This document shows positions 55,306 to 64,000 of a stretch of 64,000 bases of DNA, piece after piece. The position numbers were made by a program, and so were the translations under genes. The notes beneath the pieces are model-generated. The model searched no databases and was not told the origin of the DNA. It saw only the letters and a list, made by a program, of their open reading frames with translations. Where the stretch lies: positions 1-64,000 of the forward strand of contig CADADP010000006.1 of assembly GCA_902786725.1 (NCBI GenBank). Reading direction: 5' to 3'. Source of the DNA: an uncultured Bacteroidales bacterium (GTDB lineage: Bacteria > Bacteroidota > Bacteroidia > Bacteroidales > Muribaculaceae). Numbering within the stretch: position 1 is the first letter of the stretch; each line of letters starts with the position of its first letter.

Positions 55306-56291
55306 TATTTACCAACATTCTTCTCAACCACTTCTACAAATTTATCTCCCTGCAGTCCACGCGACACTATTTTGCCCTTAGGATCAAACAGTATCAGATG
55401 AGGGATGCCCATTATTCCATAGATGCGAGTGGGTTCCTCAAGTTTTTTAGCACCTATTATCACCTCCCATGGAATTTCCAAGCCGTGGATAGCGTCGAAA
55501 GTAGCGTTCGGCTCGTCCCAAACGGCAATGCCCAGGAAGGTTACTTTTTCACCATATTTCTCATAGAGTGGCTTGAGCGTTTCCACTATCTCTCTGCGGC
55601 ATGGGCCACACCAGCTGGCCCAAAAGTCGGCAACCACCCAGTCGCCTTTGCCCACATAGTCGCTCAGACGCCGAGTTTTCCCGTCCACACACTCCACGGC
55701 AAAGTCGGTGAACTGCTTTCCCTCGGCTGTTAGGAGCTTGCTCTGGACCCCGGCCACATACTTTTGCACTTTCCTTAGGTTACGATAGTTTTCGGGAACC
55801 TGTTTCAAAAGCGAATCCACCTGAGCCGCGCTGAAATCATTATACATCAGATAGTAGTAGAACGCCCATGGGCCAATTCCATTGTCGTGGTTTTCCTCAT
55901 AGGCTTTCTTGAACAAGGCCGAGTATTGCTCATCGGTTTCCACCGTGTTCAGTAGCGAGTCTAAGACATTTAGTTTGGCGTTAAGTTCTCCGCCGGTTGC
56001 CTTTCGTTCTTCCCACTTTATCACCAAGTCGCCACCTTCCACAACAAACTCCATCCGCTTGCCATCCACTATCAGCCGCGACATATAAGTGTCTTTCACT
56101 TTACCTTCAAAAACAGCAAGCGCATTCGCCACTATGGTGCTATCTATCACCTGCCCTGAATCGTAAACAGTGAGTTGAGCTACTTTCCCATCCATTGAGC
56201 CATCTGGGAAAATCACGGTTATCTTATACTTCTTCTCGGTGCATGATGCCAGCAACACGAGCATTGCCAGAATTGTTAGTGCTTTTTTCAT
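55305..56291 (-). CDS. TlpA-like thiol:disulfide oxidoreductase lipoprotein with N-terminal DUF4369-like region
   Basis: The 328-residue lipoprotein (lipobox LLASC, Cys17) has an N-terminal domain resembling DUF4369 (YKITVIFPDG...GQVIDSTIVANALAVFEGKV) and a C-terminal thioredoxin fold with WASWCGPCRREI (Cys228 and Cys231) and a cis-Pro in GIMGIPHLILFD. Members keep periplasmic cysteines reduced. It is third in a four-gene minus-strand operon. Confidence 0.92.
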   Translation of the reverse strand: MKKALTILAMLVLLASCTEKKYKITVIFPDGSMDGKVAQLTVYDSGQVIDSTIVANALAVFEGKVKDTYMSRLIVDGKRMEFVVEGGDLVIKWEERKATGGELNAKLNVLDSLLNTVETDEQYSALFKKAYEENHDNGIGPWAFYYYLMYNDFSAAQVDSLLKQVPENYRNLRKVQKYVAGVQSKLLTAEGKQFTDFAVECVDGKTRRLSDYVGKGDWVVADFWASWCGPCRREIVETLKPLYEKYGEKVTFLGIAVWDEPNATFDAIHGLEIPWEVIIGAKKLEEPTRIYGIMGIPHLILFDPKGKIVSRGLQGDKFVEVVEKNVGK

Positions 56292-56325
56292 TTGTCTTCG
56301 ATTATAGAACTATTATATGTAAATG

Positions 56326-59300
56326 TTATTTTAAAATTGAGTTGTAGAGTAGCGAATGAATGTGGCTACGAGCGCTCACTCGCGAGAATGCCGGATTATC
56401 ACGAGTAGGACTCACGCGGTTGCTCAGGAACACATATATCATGTCGTTCTTGGGGTCAACCCAGAAGCATGTGCCGGTAAAACCTGTGTGCCCCACTGTC
56501 TCGGCCGTTGCCTCGTCGCACGTCGAGGAGTTCTCAGGATTGGTCAGATTGGGCTTGTCAAACCCCAGTCCGCGATGTGAATTAGGACTTTTTGATTTCA
56601 AGAACAGGTCAACTGTACTTTTCTTCAAGAATCTTTCACCGCCGTAAGTGCCGCCATTAAGCCACATCTGGAACAGCTTGGCCAAGTCGTTGGCATTCGA
56701 GAACAATCCCGCATTTCCCTGAACACCACCCGAGAATGCGGCCAGCTCGTCGTGGACATACCCGTGTATGTGCTGCCGGCGCAGATAGGTATCCACCTCG
56801 GTGTAGGCTATTTGGTCGCCTGAGAATCGCTCCAGCGGCCTATACCCCGTGTGATACGCGCCAAGCGGCGCAAATACCGCGTTGTTCACATACTTGTCGA
56901 GCGTTGTGCCTGTGATTCGCTGCAACGCGTCGGCCAGCAGACAGAAGTTAAGGCAACTGTAGCGATAGCGCTTAGTACCTAAGTCGGAATGGTATATTCT
57001 GTTCATTATCGAGTCGTAAGTCACCTTACCGCCCCATATTCCCCGGGCTATCTCCACCGGGAACTTATCGGAACGTTGGGTAGAAAGTATGTCGGTGCGC
57101 AACTTGGCATCCTTGTGACCGTAAGCGCCGTTCATAACCTTTATGGTGTTGGACTTCGTGGCTTTTCCGGTTATCAGTTTTCCGCTATATGTATCGCGGT
57201 CGAACATCATCTCCCACATGCTCAGCGACGGTTGCATCCCCGTTTCGTGATACAAGAGGTCGCGCATCGTAATATCTCGTTTATCGGTCCCCCTAAGTCC
57301 CGGAATAAACTTGCTGGCCTTGTCATCGAGCTTGAATTTACCCTGGTCATATAGTTTCATAATGCCACTTAAGGTTCCGGTGGCTTTTGAGACCGAAGCC
57401 AGACCATATAGAGTATTCTCATCCACTACCACCCGCGAATCCTCACTGATGGTGCCGTAGGCTCGATTGCATATCACCTTGCCGTGACGGGCCACAAGCA
57501 CCTCGCATCCGGGGAACGCGCCCTGCGCCACTCCATAATTGGCTATAGAGTCGATACGTTGCAGCAGGTTGTCGTTGAATCCCACTTCCTGCGGTATTCC
57601 ATAGCCCAGGCGAGTCACACCGTAATGTATTCCAAATCCGGGTGGCAACGTCTTGTCGCGTGAGGAGCCTTGCAACTTCACGGTAATAGGTAATACGCCA
57701 TTAGCAGCGTTCCCTCCGAAGATGGTTTGCGCCGCATAATCCTGCGCCAGTTCGGTGTCTTCGTAGGTGAGCGCCACGGCTTTCACGTTGCCGGCTCCCA
57801 TCACGCGTGAGTAATTCATGATTTTACGCGGTGCGCAGCGCAACACAAGCACTACGTTCTTGACACTCGCCACAAGCGATTCTAATTCGGCCGCCAACGC
57901 ATCGTCACTGTCGCCCACGCTTACTATCACCAGGTCGTGCCCGGCAGCCTTTACACGAGCGGAAAGTGGAGCCACATCGGTAGCTGTCGGAGCCGAATAA
58001 GTTGTAACCGCCGCATAATTGGCGCAGCGACGCGCAAACATCGACTTGGCACCGTTTTCATCACCCACAGTTATAACAGCTATGTTGCGCTTCTGCAGAT
58101 TTTTAACCGGCAACACGTCACCGTCGTTCTTTATCACTGTGATGATGTTGGCATACAGGAGTCGTTGCATCAGTAGTGCCGGCGTGGAATTTACTTGCGC
58201 CTTCACCGTCTCCAAATCAATCGGTTGCATAGTGGCAAGTCCCAAAGCATACTTGAACCTGAGCATCTTTTTCACCCGCTCGTTCACATCGTCCCAGTTA
58301 AGTTCACCACCGGCTATTGCGACCATAACGGCTTCTATCTCTTCGGCGGGATGATTGGGCATCAACAGCACGTCGTTCCCTGCCTTTAGCGCCTGCACAC
58401 ATGGAGAGCCTTCTACTTTGGCGCCTCCCATGCCCAGCGCGTCGGTGAAGACCAGTCCACCGAAGCCTAAATCTCGCTTAAGCAACTCGGCAACATATTT
58501 CTCCGACATGGTGGATGGCAGCTGCCGTTCATCTATCGACGGCACCCGCAAGTGACCGGTCATCACCCCCGACAAACCGGCGTTGATATAGTGGCGAAAC
58601 GGTATCAGCTCGCACAGCTCCAGCTCTTTGCGGCTCTTTTCCACCACCGGTAGCGACTTGTGCGAATCCACCGTTGTGGAACCGTGTCCGGGGAAGTGCT
58701 TCGACACCGACAGCACGCCTCCGTCTTCAAGCCCACGAGAGAAGGCCACCCCGTGACGAGCCACCATGTCGGGGTCCTCACCATAAGAGCGGTTTCCCAC
58801 CACCCCAAACGGGCCATTGTCCAGCACATCCATCACCGGGGCGAAATCCACATGAATGCCCATCAGGCGAAATTGGCGAGCCAATTCGCGCCCATATTCA
58901 TAGTGAATCTTGTCGTCGCTAATAGCGCCCAGAACCAGATTTCTCGGATAAGCCACACCATCCTTCAGACGCATTGTCATGCCCCACTCGCCATCGATAG
59001 TAATCATCAACGGCACGTTGGCCAGCGACTGCGCATAGTTGATGCTTCGCGCTGTGGGAAGCATCTGACCTTCGTTGAAAATCAGTCCTCCCACCTTCAG
59101 CTCCTCCACCAGTTTCTTAATCTGAGCCTTGGTGTTCTCCTCTATATCGGAGTTGACACTGGCCACCATCAGTTGGGCGATGCGCTCCGCTGGCGTTAGC
59201 GAAGCGAATTTCTCGTTTACCCATTTCTCCATTGCCGTTTTATTCACTGCATTGAAGACCTTGGGCTGAACGGGTTTCGCTTGCAAACCTGTGGCATTAG

Positions 59301-59358
59301 CGACAATCCATATTGCCACCAATGCCACAAGCATCATGAAGTTTTTCCTTTTTCTCAT
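56326..59358 (-). CDS. Fusion of GH3 (NagZ-like beta-N-acetylhexosaminidase) and serine beta-lactamase-like domain
   Basis: The 1010-residue exported protein has a signal segment (about 8-27) followed by a GH3 barrel like NagZ: KHFPGHGSTTVDSH (220-233) carries the His that helps acid/base catalysis and TDALGM (305-310) the nucleophile Asp306. Residues about 410-560 are the GH3 C-terminal sandwich. From about 595 a beta-lactamase/PBP4*-type hydrolase follows, with SVSK (Ser655, Lys658) as SxxK, YSCLNF where YxN is expected, and HTGFTG as the KTG-like motif. Such fusions are found in Bacteroidetes and suggest combined action on GlcNAc and peptide parts of peptidoglycan. It lies 20 bases after the 5'-nucleotidase gene. 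Confidence 0.93.
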   Translation of the reverse strand: MRKRKNFMMLVALVAIWIVANATGLQAKPVQPKVFNAVNKTAMEKWVNEKFASLTPAERIAQLMVASVNSDIEENTKAQIKKLVEELKVGGLIFNEGQMLPTARSINYAQSLANVPLMITIDGEWGMTMRLKDGVAYPRNLVLGAISDDKIHYEYGRELARQFRLMGIHVDFAPVMDVLDNGPFGVVGNRSYGEDPDMVARHGVAFSRGLEDGGVLSVSKHFPGHGSTTVDSHKSLPVVEKSRKELELCELIPFRHYINAGLSGVMTGHLRVPSIDERQLPSTMSEKYVAELLKRDLGFGGLVFTDALGMGGAKVEGSPCVQALKAGNDVLLMPNHPAEEIEAVMVAIAGGELNWDDVNERVKKMLRFKYALGLATMQPIDLETVKAQVNSTPALLMQRLLYANIITVIKNDGDVLPVKNLQKRNIAVITVGDENGAKSMFARRCANYAAVTTYSAPTATDVAPLSARVKAAGHDLVIVSVGDSDDALAAELESLVASVKNVVLVLRCAPRKIMNYSRVMGAGNVKAVALTYEDTELAQDYAAQTIFGGNAANGVLPITVKLQGSSRDKTLPPGFGIHYGVTRLGYGIPQEVGFNDNLLQRIDSIANYGVAQGAFPGCEVLVARHGKVICNRAYGTISEDSRVVVDENTLYGLASVSKATGTLSGIMKLYDQGKFKLDDKASKFIPGLRGTDKRDITMRDLLYHETGMQPSLSMWEMMFDRDTYSGKLITGKATKSNTIKVMNGAYGHKDAKLRTDILSTQRSDKFPVEIARGIWGGKVTYDSIMNRIYHSDLGTKRYRYSCLNFCLLADALQRITGTTLDKYVNNAVFAPLGAYHTGYRPLERFSGDQIAYTEVDTYLRRQHIHGYVHDELAAFSGGVQGNAGLFSNANDLAKLFQMWLNGGTYGGERFLKKSTVDLFLKSKSPNSHRGLGFDKPNLTNPENSSTCDEATAETVGHTGFTGTCFWVDPKNDMIYVFLSNRVSPTRDNPAFSRVSARSHIHSLLYNSILK

Positions 59359-59378
59359 CAGGGGAGTATAATGTGTTT

Positions 59379-60896
59379 TTATTTAAGTTTCATTCTCACC
59401 TCATCAGTGGAATCCACTTTCTTGCCCTGGGCGTTCAGGTCCTTAACATACTGCAGGATATGCACTCCGTATTGCACTCCGTCAACCCACAGTCTGTCGG
59501 CGCGCTTAAACGCTTCCATGTAGTCTCCGCCGTTGGCCAGATAGTCGATTGTCACCATTTTGTATTTCTTGTTGGGCTTAATATCTTTGCCATTGAGCTT
59601 GGCGCTAACTATCTGAGCCTTATTGTTATATACCACCCTCAATTCCTTGCTCATGGCATCGCCGCCACGATTAGCCATCGACTGCAAGCCGTCGAGCAGG
59701 TCCGAGCCCTTAATTTCAAGCACCATGTAGCGGTTGTCGAACGGGAACATGGAGTTAATCAGGCCCTCCGTAATTGTACCCTGAGGCATATCCACGCGAA
59801 TGCCACCCTTGTTCATAATGGCAAAATCCACGTCTTTTATGCCCGATATCTTCTTCACTATCGCCATTGAAGCATCACACACCCAGTTCTGAGCCATGTC
59901 ACTATGGTTATCCCAACGCTTGGCCGATATGCCCACCGGATTATTCATCAGCGAATCCACTCCGTGACGGAACGGCTGCAACCAGTTATTCAGCGCCACC
60001 TCGCGACTTGCGGCCTCGTCCAGACTTGAATCAATGTTGATATGGCCGTATTTCACTTCCTTTGTGTCCAAGTCCACGTCGTAGCGGCCCACTATCTTGC
60101 CGCTCTTCCCGTTTTGGCCTATTATCACCACCTTGCCGTCGGCGTTGAGCACGTCGGAATAGTCCGAGTTGGGCTTAATCACCGTGTGCGAATGGCCACC
60201 TATCACCAAGTCGATATAATGGCTCTTCGCCACTATCAGCGAGTCGTTGGGCTCGCGCGGATCCATCGAGTTGTAACCTATATGCGATATCATTATCACG
60301 AAGTCCACCTTCTGCACATCCTTCAGATACTTGGCTGTGGCATCGGCCACATCAAAGGCGTTCAGGTAACGGATACCATCGTAATGGCCCTCTGAAATCA
60401 TTCCCACCGGATTCACATTCACCGCAAACACACCCACGCGCTTGTCGCCATAGGCCTTTACGGTAAACGGCTTAATTTGCCCATTGAGTAGCGACGCGCT
60501 CACATCGTAGTTAGCGCTCAGTTTCTCAGCTTTGATGCGGGCATACTTGTCGGCAAAACCGGCCATCCCGTTGTCGAACTCATGATTTCCAAGTGTTATC
60601 ACGTCATAACCCAAACTGTCGATTAGGGCATACTCCACATCGCCCTTATAAAGATTAAAGAACACCGTGCCCTGAACGGCATCACCGCAATGCACAAAGA
60701 GAGTGTTCTTATTTTCTTCCTTAATCTGCTTGAACAGAGCCTTCTGGCGCAAAGCTCCGCCCTTGCCATCCGATGCAGGTTCTATCTGGCTATGGGTGTC
60801 GTTAGCCGAAATAATCACTAATTTCTCTGCGCCGGCATTTGGCGCAAAAATTATTAATGCCACAAAGGCAACTAATAGATTCCGTAATGTTTTCAT
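59379..60896 (-). CDS. 5'-nucleotidase/UshA-family metallophosphoesterase, periplasmic
   Basis: The 505-residue protein has a signal peptide (ends near NAGAE), a calcineurin-like domain with IISANDTHSQIEP, LGNHEFDNGM, ISHIGYN and GGHSHT dimetal motifs (about 25-235), and a C-terminal nucleotidase domain (about 320-490) with AIMNKGGIRVD and YLANGGDYMEAF. These enzymes dephosphorylate nucleotides or UDP-sugars outside the cytoplasm. It is the first gene of the operon that continues with the GH3 fusion, TlpA-like protein and porin. Confidence 0.94.
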   Translation of the reverse strand: MKTLRNLLVAFVALIIFAPNAGAEKLVIISANDTHSQIEPASDGKGGALRQKALFKQIKEENKNTLFVHCGDAVQGTVFFNLYKGDVEYALIDSLGYDVITLGNHEFDNGMAGFADKYARIKAEKLSANYDVSASLLNGQIKPFTVKAYGDKRVGVFAVNVNPVGMISEGHYDGIRYLNAFDVADATAKYLKDVQKVDFVIMISHIGYNSMDPREPNDSLIVAKSHYIDLVIGGHSHTVIKPNSDYSDVLNADGKVVIIGQNGKSGKIVGRYDVDLDTKEVKYGHINIDSSLDEAASREVALNNWLQPFRHGVDSLMNNPVGISAKRWDNHSDMAQNWVCDASMAIVKKISGIKDVDFAIMNKGGIRVDMPQGTITEGLINSMFPFDNRYMVLEIKGSDLLDGLQSMANRGGDAMSKELRVVYNNKAQIVSAKLNGKDIKPNKKYKMVTIDYLANGGDYMEAFKRADRLWVDGVQYGVHILQYVKDLNAQGKKVDSTDEVRMKLK

Positions 60897-61045
60897 ACAA
60901 ATATCGTTTTTAAATTAATCTATAGGCAAATTTTACCGACTACGAAATTACTAAAACACGGCCTCAATTCAAAATTTTTCCTCACTTTTCTTCGCCCAAT
61001 CGCAAATTATCCACGGTTTTCATGCGGTCTTTCACGCTTTATTCG

Positions 61046-61053
61046 TAAATTTG
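61046..61053 (+). promoter_or_regulatory. Promoter -7 element for carbonic anhydrase
   Basis: TAAATTTG followed by C is a consensus match, 28 bases before the ATG. Confidence 0.6.
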
Positions 61054-61080
61054 CCATACATATAACATTGTCGAAGACCT

Positions 61081-61623
61081 ATGATTGACCAAATTATTGA
61101 ATTCAACAAAACGTTTGTGGCACAGAAAGCCTATGAGAAATTTGCCACTGATAAGTATCCCAACAAGAACCTGGCAGTGCTATCGTGCATGGACACCCGA
61201 CTCACCGAACTACTCCCCGCCGCTCTGGGACTGCGCAACGGTGACGCCAAAATCATTAAGAACGCCGGCGGTTTGGTCATCTCACCTTTCGACTCGGCAA
61301 TGCGCAGCCTTGTCGTGGCCGTGTATGAACTGGGCGTTAGCGAGATAATGGTCGTGGCTCACTCGCAGTGCGGCGCATGTCACATGAGTTTTCACCACTT
61401 CCATGAGCAGATGCTTGCTCGTGGCATTTCTGAACAGACCCTAAACATGGTACGCAACTGCGGCATCGACCTCGACCAATGGCTCGAAGGCTTCCGCGAC
61501 ACCGAACAGTCGGTTCGCTCCACAGTAGCCACCATACGCAACCATCCCCTTATGCCGACCGACATCACCGTGCGAGGCTTTATCATCGATTCTCACACCG
61601 GCCAGCTACAAGAAATTCATTAG
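61081..61623 (+). CDS. Beta-class carbonic anhydrase
   Basis: The enzyme interconverts CO2 and bicarbonate. The 180-residue protein has zinc ligands Cys36, His94 and Cys97 in SCMDTRL and VVAHSQCGAC, with Asp38-Arg40 forming the catalytic dyad. It is short and lacks extra domains, like the type II/plant-distant beta-CA branch common in anaerobes. It stands alone; the 190-base gap that follows shows nothing recognisable. Confidence 0.95.
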   Translation: MIDQIIEFNKTFVAQKAYEKFATDKYPNKNLAVLSCMDTRLTELLPAALGLRNGDAKIIKNAGGLVISPFDSAMRSLVVAVYELGVSEIMVVAHSQCGACHMSFHHFHEQMLARGISEQTLNMVRNCGIDLDQWLEGFRDTEQSVRSTVATIRNHPLMPTDITVRGFIIDSHTGQLQEIH

Positions 61624-61813
61624 CCGAATCGAACCCTGTATTATAAGGGTAAATCAGTTGCTCAGAGTTCAACTTCGGGCACTTGTGGAAGTAAGACCAT
61701 TCTCTGAGAAAAATACTGAATTGTTCATTATAGTATGTGAGTTAATGGGTTAATAAATCAAATTAAAAAACTTACTCCTGTTTCACTCTCTTAAAGCCCA
61801 CAAATTCAGCACA

Positions 61814-62362
61814 TCAATCTACTCGAGGTTTAGCTTTACGTGCATACTCAAACAATGCCAATGGCAAGTGGCAATATCCGGTGGGATTCTTCACCAGATA
61901 GTCTTGATGATAATCCTCTGCCGTATAGAAATTAACCAGTGGCAACACCTCCACGGCAAGTGGCTCGCTATAGTGCGACTGCTCTTCACGGCAAACGCTC
62001 TCTATCACTGCCACGTCTGCCTCATCGGTATAGTATATTCCTGTGCGATACTGTGTGCCGCTATCATGCCCCTGCCGGTTCACACTCACCGGATCTATCG
62101 CCTTGAAATACATCTCGAGCAAGAACCTTAACCCCACCTTACCGGGGTCATAGGTCACGTGAACCGTCTCTGCAAACCGGGTGGTATCGGTACACACTTC
62201 CTGATACGTTGGGTTCTCGGTTATGCCGTTGGCATAACCCACTTGCGTGCTTACCACACCTTCTATCTGACGAAAATAATGCTCAACTCCCCAAAAGCAC
62301 CCTCCTGCCAAATACACATCCTTGTATTTCATATTAGCCTCATTCACATTGTTATAGCTCAT
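61814..62362 (-). CDS. msrA: Peptide methionine sulfoxide reductase MsrA
   Basis: MsrA repairs methionine-S-sulfoxide. The 182-residue protein has LAGGCFWGVEHYF with the catalytic Cys22, and RTGIYYTDEADV later. The ATG overlaps the nitroreductase stop as ATGA, supporting this start over the internal Met11 and implying coupled translation. No msrB domain is fused. Confidence 0.96.
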   Translation of the reverse strand: MSYNNVNEANMKYKDVYLAGGCFWGVEHYFRQIEGVVSTQVGYANGITENPTYQEVCTDTTRFAETVHVTYDPGKVGLRFLLEMYFKAIDPVSVNRQGHDSGTQYRTGIYYTDEADVAVIESVCREEQSHYSEPLAVEVLPLVNFYTAEDYHQDYLVKNPTGYCHLPLALFEYARKAKPRVD

Positions 62363-62862
62363 AAAACATCTACTATTTCTTTAATAGTCTTACGCTTCTT
62401 CTCTTTGGGCTCGTCAGCAGCATACCCCATAGGAATCAGCACCGCTGGTTCCTCACTTTCGGGCAACGAAAACGCTTCGCCGCACTTCACCGCATCGAAA
62501 TTGCACACCCAGCACGTACCCAGACCTTGCTCTGCTGCCGCCAGACACAAATGCTCCACAGCGATGGCAATATCAATATCACCATGGCGCTTACCATCGC
62601 CACGCACCCACTCCTCGTCATGAAGCACCGACGCTATCACATACACCGGTGCTGTGTTAAACCAATCACGAGCGTAGCATTGCTGCAACTTGGCACGCCC
62701 CTCACCGTCGCTTATCACGCGGAAACGCCATGGCTGCTTATTCACGGCAGATGGCGCCATACGCACGCACTCCATCACGTAATCAAGCTTCTCACGCTCC
62801 ACCGGCCGCTGCTCATACGCGCGACAGCTATATCTTCTTTTTACAAGTTCCAAAAAATTCAT
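62359..62862 (-). CDS. Nitroreductase-family FMN oxidoreductase
   Basis: The 167-residue protein shows the family start KRRYSCRAYEQRPVE and APSAVNKQPWRF (FMN-binding), then EHLCLAAAEQGLGTCWV and the late VLIPMGYAADEPKEKKRK. Members reduce nitro compounds, quinones or flavins with NAD(P)H. Coupled with msrA, it may belong to an oxidative-damage response, though that is inference. Confidence 0.93.
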   Translation of the reverse strand: MNFLELVKRRYSCRAYEQRPVEREKLDYVMECVRMAPSAVNKQPWRFRVISDGEGRAKLQQCYARDWFNTAPVYVIASVLHDEEWVRGDGKRHGDIDIAIAVEHLCLAAAEQGLGTCWVCNFDAVKCGEAFSLPESEEPAVLIPMGYAADEPKEKKRKTIKEIVDVL

Positions 62863-62901
62863 ATCTCCGCTCCTTTTCCTTTTAAACGATTACTAACGAT
62901 A

Positions 62902-62909
62902 CAAATTTA
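62902..62909 (-). promoter_or_regulatory. Promoter -7 element for the nitroreductase-msrA pair
   Basis: The minus strand reads TAAATTTG, 40 bases before the nitroreductase start. Confidence 0.55.
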
Positions 62910-62984
62910 CTCATTTCTCACCGAAAACCAACACCGCCACTCACTATTATCCGCTTTCTCGCATAAAATCTTAAGAAAATTAAC

Positions 62985-62992
62985 TAATTTTG
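62985..62992 (+). promoter_or_regulatory. Promoter -7 element for the DUF2284 gene
   Basis: TAATTTTG followed by C is an exact match, 25 bases before ATG 63017; it rules against a start at 62990. Confidence 0.6.
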
Positions 62993-63016
62993 CACAAAAC
63001 CAATTCACCGAGCGCA

Positions 63017-63574
63017 ATGACTCCCAATCCTAACTGCACCATAGAGAAATTCACCGCGACCATTAGTGCCCGCCACTATATCGAGCACTTCCGCCGCGCC
63101 GACTTCTTCCTGCAATTTTGCCGACAATGTCCCAACTTTGCGCGCCGACACGGATGCCCTCCACTCGACCACGACCCGCTCAACGTGATCGGCCGGTATA
63201 ACAGCGTGAGGATTATCGGCGTAAAAGTCACCCCAACCTGCAAGCACCTTCCACTCAGCCAAGTAAACGAGCTCCTGCAACCCGTAACACTGCGCCTTAA
63301 CGAGGAATTACTCGCCGCCGAAGAGCAACTGCACGGACAGGCCTATGGCTTCGTGGGCTCCTGCCCCTACTGTGGCGATGAGCCATGCTCCAGGCTACAA
63401 GACAAGCCTTGCCGACACCCCGACAAGGTGCGTCCATCGCTCGAAGCCATTGGTTTCGATATCCAAAAAACGGCTTCCGATTTACTCGGAATCGAAATCA
63501 AATGGGGTATCGACGGTTTCGCCCCACAATACCTAACCCTGGTCTGCGGACTGTTCTATAACAATCATGATTAA
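63017..63574 (+). CDS. DUF2284 predicted metal-binding protein
   Basis: The 185-residue protein is rich in cysteines: FCRQCPNFARRHGCPPL near 34-50 and SCPYCGDEPCSRLQDKPCRHPDKVRPS near 116-142, the Cys pattern of DUF2284, thought to bind an iron-sulfur or other metal centre. SLEAIGFDIQKTASDLL is the usual following segment. Function is unknown. The next gene starts inside its last codons (8-base overlap). Confidence 0.88.
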   Translation: MTPNPNCTIEKFTATISARHYIEHFRRADFFLQFCRQCPNFARRHGCPPLDHDPLNVIGRYNSVRIIGVKVTPTCKHLPLSQVNELLQPVTLRLNEELLAAEEQLHGQAYGFVGSCPYCGDEPCSRLQDKPCRHPDKVRPSLEAIGFDIQKTASDLLGIEIKWGIDGFAPQYLTLVCGLFYNNHD

Positions 63575-64000
63575 CCCCGACATTCAATATACAGTAATAC
63601 TTTATATTTTGTGTGTTAATATGGTATCTTTCACCATATTCGGCATCGACAAGTGGAAAGCCACACATGCTCGCCGGCGCATTCCCGAAATCACCCTTCT
63701 CACGCTTGCTGCTCTGGGAGGTAGCATCGGTGCATGGCTGGGTATGTACGTTTGGCGACACAAGACCAAGCACATTAAGTTCCGCCTCGGAATACCGGTC
63801 ATCATTGTTTTGCAAATCACCGCCTTTTTGCTTATGTCCTGCAAAACCAACGCCACGTCGGCACACCCTGTTCTCAACAGCAACGAAAATGTCGGCGAAC
63901 ATTCGCCGTCGGTTTTCATCGTCACCTTCGACCCGACTGTGGGAAAGGAACCGCTTCTCACTGCCATCAAGGAATATGGTGCCGAAATCGTTTACGACTA
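63567..64000 (+). CDS. DUF1294 membrane protein fused to a further exported domain (3' end outside window)
   Basis: The frame runs from ATG 63567 to the window edge (144 codons seen, no stop). Residues about 22-75 are DUF1294 (FGIDKWKATHARRRIPE, LGGSIGAWLGM, RHKTKHIKFRLGIP). A hydrophobic segment (76-90) ends in LLMSC, a lipobox-like sequence, followed by a polar linker and, from about residue 115, SVFIVTFDPTVGKEPLLTAI and EYGAEIVYD, which looks like the start of a small inhibitor-I9-like domain. DUF1294 proteins normally end near residue 90, so this is a fusion, or a stop has been lost. Confidence 0.75.
   Translation, partial: MINPDIQYTVILYILCVNMVSFTIFGIDKWKATHARRRIPEITLLTLAALGGSIGAWLGMYVWRHKTKHIKFRLGIPVIIVLQITAFLLMSCKTNATSAHPVLNSNENVGEHSPSVFIVTFDPTVGKEPLLTAIKEYGAEIVYD

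Noticed and set aside
1-64000. tRNA, rRNA, tmRNA, CRISPR, IS elements or phage genes
   Set aside because: I looked through the intergenic gaps and saw no cloverleaf ending in CCA-like pairs, no repeat-spacer pattern, and no transposase or integrase. A covariance search could still find a diverged RNA.

Overview
The window looks like chromosomal DNA of a Bacteroidales bacterium, most likely of the Muribaculaceae or a near relative (inference, not a measured assignment). Supporting signs are the Bacteroidetes -7 promoter motif TAnnTTTG in front of more than twenty genes on both strands, weak or absent Shine-Dalgarno sequences, a T9SS/gliding-type C-terminal sorting domain, a TrpB2-type tryptophan synthase, DUF4251 and TlpA/DUF4369-like proteins, and Gram-negative envelope genes (lpxK, kdsB, LolC/E-like permease, RND efflux). 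I see no rRNA, tRNA, CRISPR array, insertion sequence, phage or replication origin.

Layout. 1-1138: 3' part of a HipA-like kinase, its terminator and a gene-poor stretch with a perfect 20-bp inverted repeat. 1139-8754 (minus): a tripartite RND efflux operon preceded by a CPA2-type cation/proton antiporter that carries an in-frame amber codon. 8976-11130 (minus): an MBL-fold hydrolase, a chimeric reading frame joining the front of an AHL-lactonase-like protein to the tail of a GNAT acetyltransferase, and a PheC-like solute-binding protein. 11348-21451: mutS2, a GH3 enzyme (minus), a T9SS-sorted protein, a lytic transglycosylase broken by an internal deletion, and uvrA. 21722-27015 (minus): pgk, prfA, an unknown protein with a long leader, a membrane rhodanese with an unusual second domain, and a TrmH/SpoU methyltransferase.

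27177-30338 (plus): a tight dTDP-3-amino-3,6-dideoxyhexose operon (rfbB, two tandem FdtA-type ketoisomerases, a DegT/FdtB-type aminotransferase). 30339-30708: a putative small RNA with its own promoter, internal repeats and a strong terminator. 30709-40406: kdsB, an M16-like protein without the zinc motif, a LolC/E-like permease (minus), a membrane protein, smpB, a lipoprotein, a PhnP-like MBL protein, lepA, a thioesterase and dprA. 40524-48056: gdhA, a UDG-family protein, a Wza-like export lipoprotein, trpB2 and clpB. 48153-54169: a DUF4251 protein, a CPBP protease, sppA, lpxK and thiL. 54253-60896 (minus): an operon of a 5'-nucleotidase, a GH3/beta-lactamase-like fusion, a TlpA-like thioredoxin and an OprP-like porin. 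61081-64000: carbonic anhydrase, a nitroreductase-msrA pair, a DUF2284 protein and an incomplete DUF1294 fusion.

How it fits together. Much of the window is housekeeping: translation (prfA, smpB, lepA), DNA repair and uptake (mutS2, uvrA, UDG, dprA), protein quality control (clpB, sppA) and core metabolism (pgk, gdhA, trpB2, thiL). A second theme is envelope and glycan biology (Kdo, lipid A, an amino-deoxysugar, capsule export, peptidoglycan recycling, efflux). The most unusual aspect is three damaged or chimeric genes within about 11 kb (7-18.5 kb), plus several odd domain fusions and a candidate small RNA. No single region declares itself a wholly new defence or mobile system.
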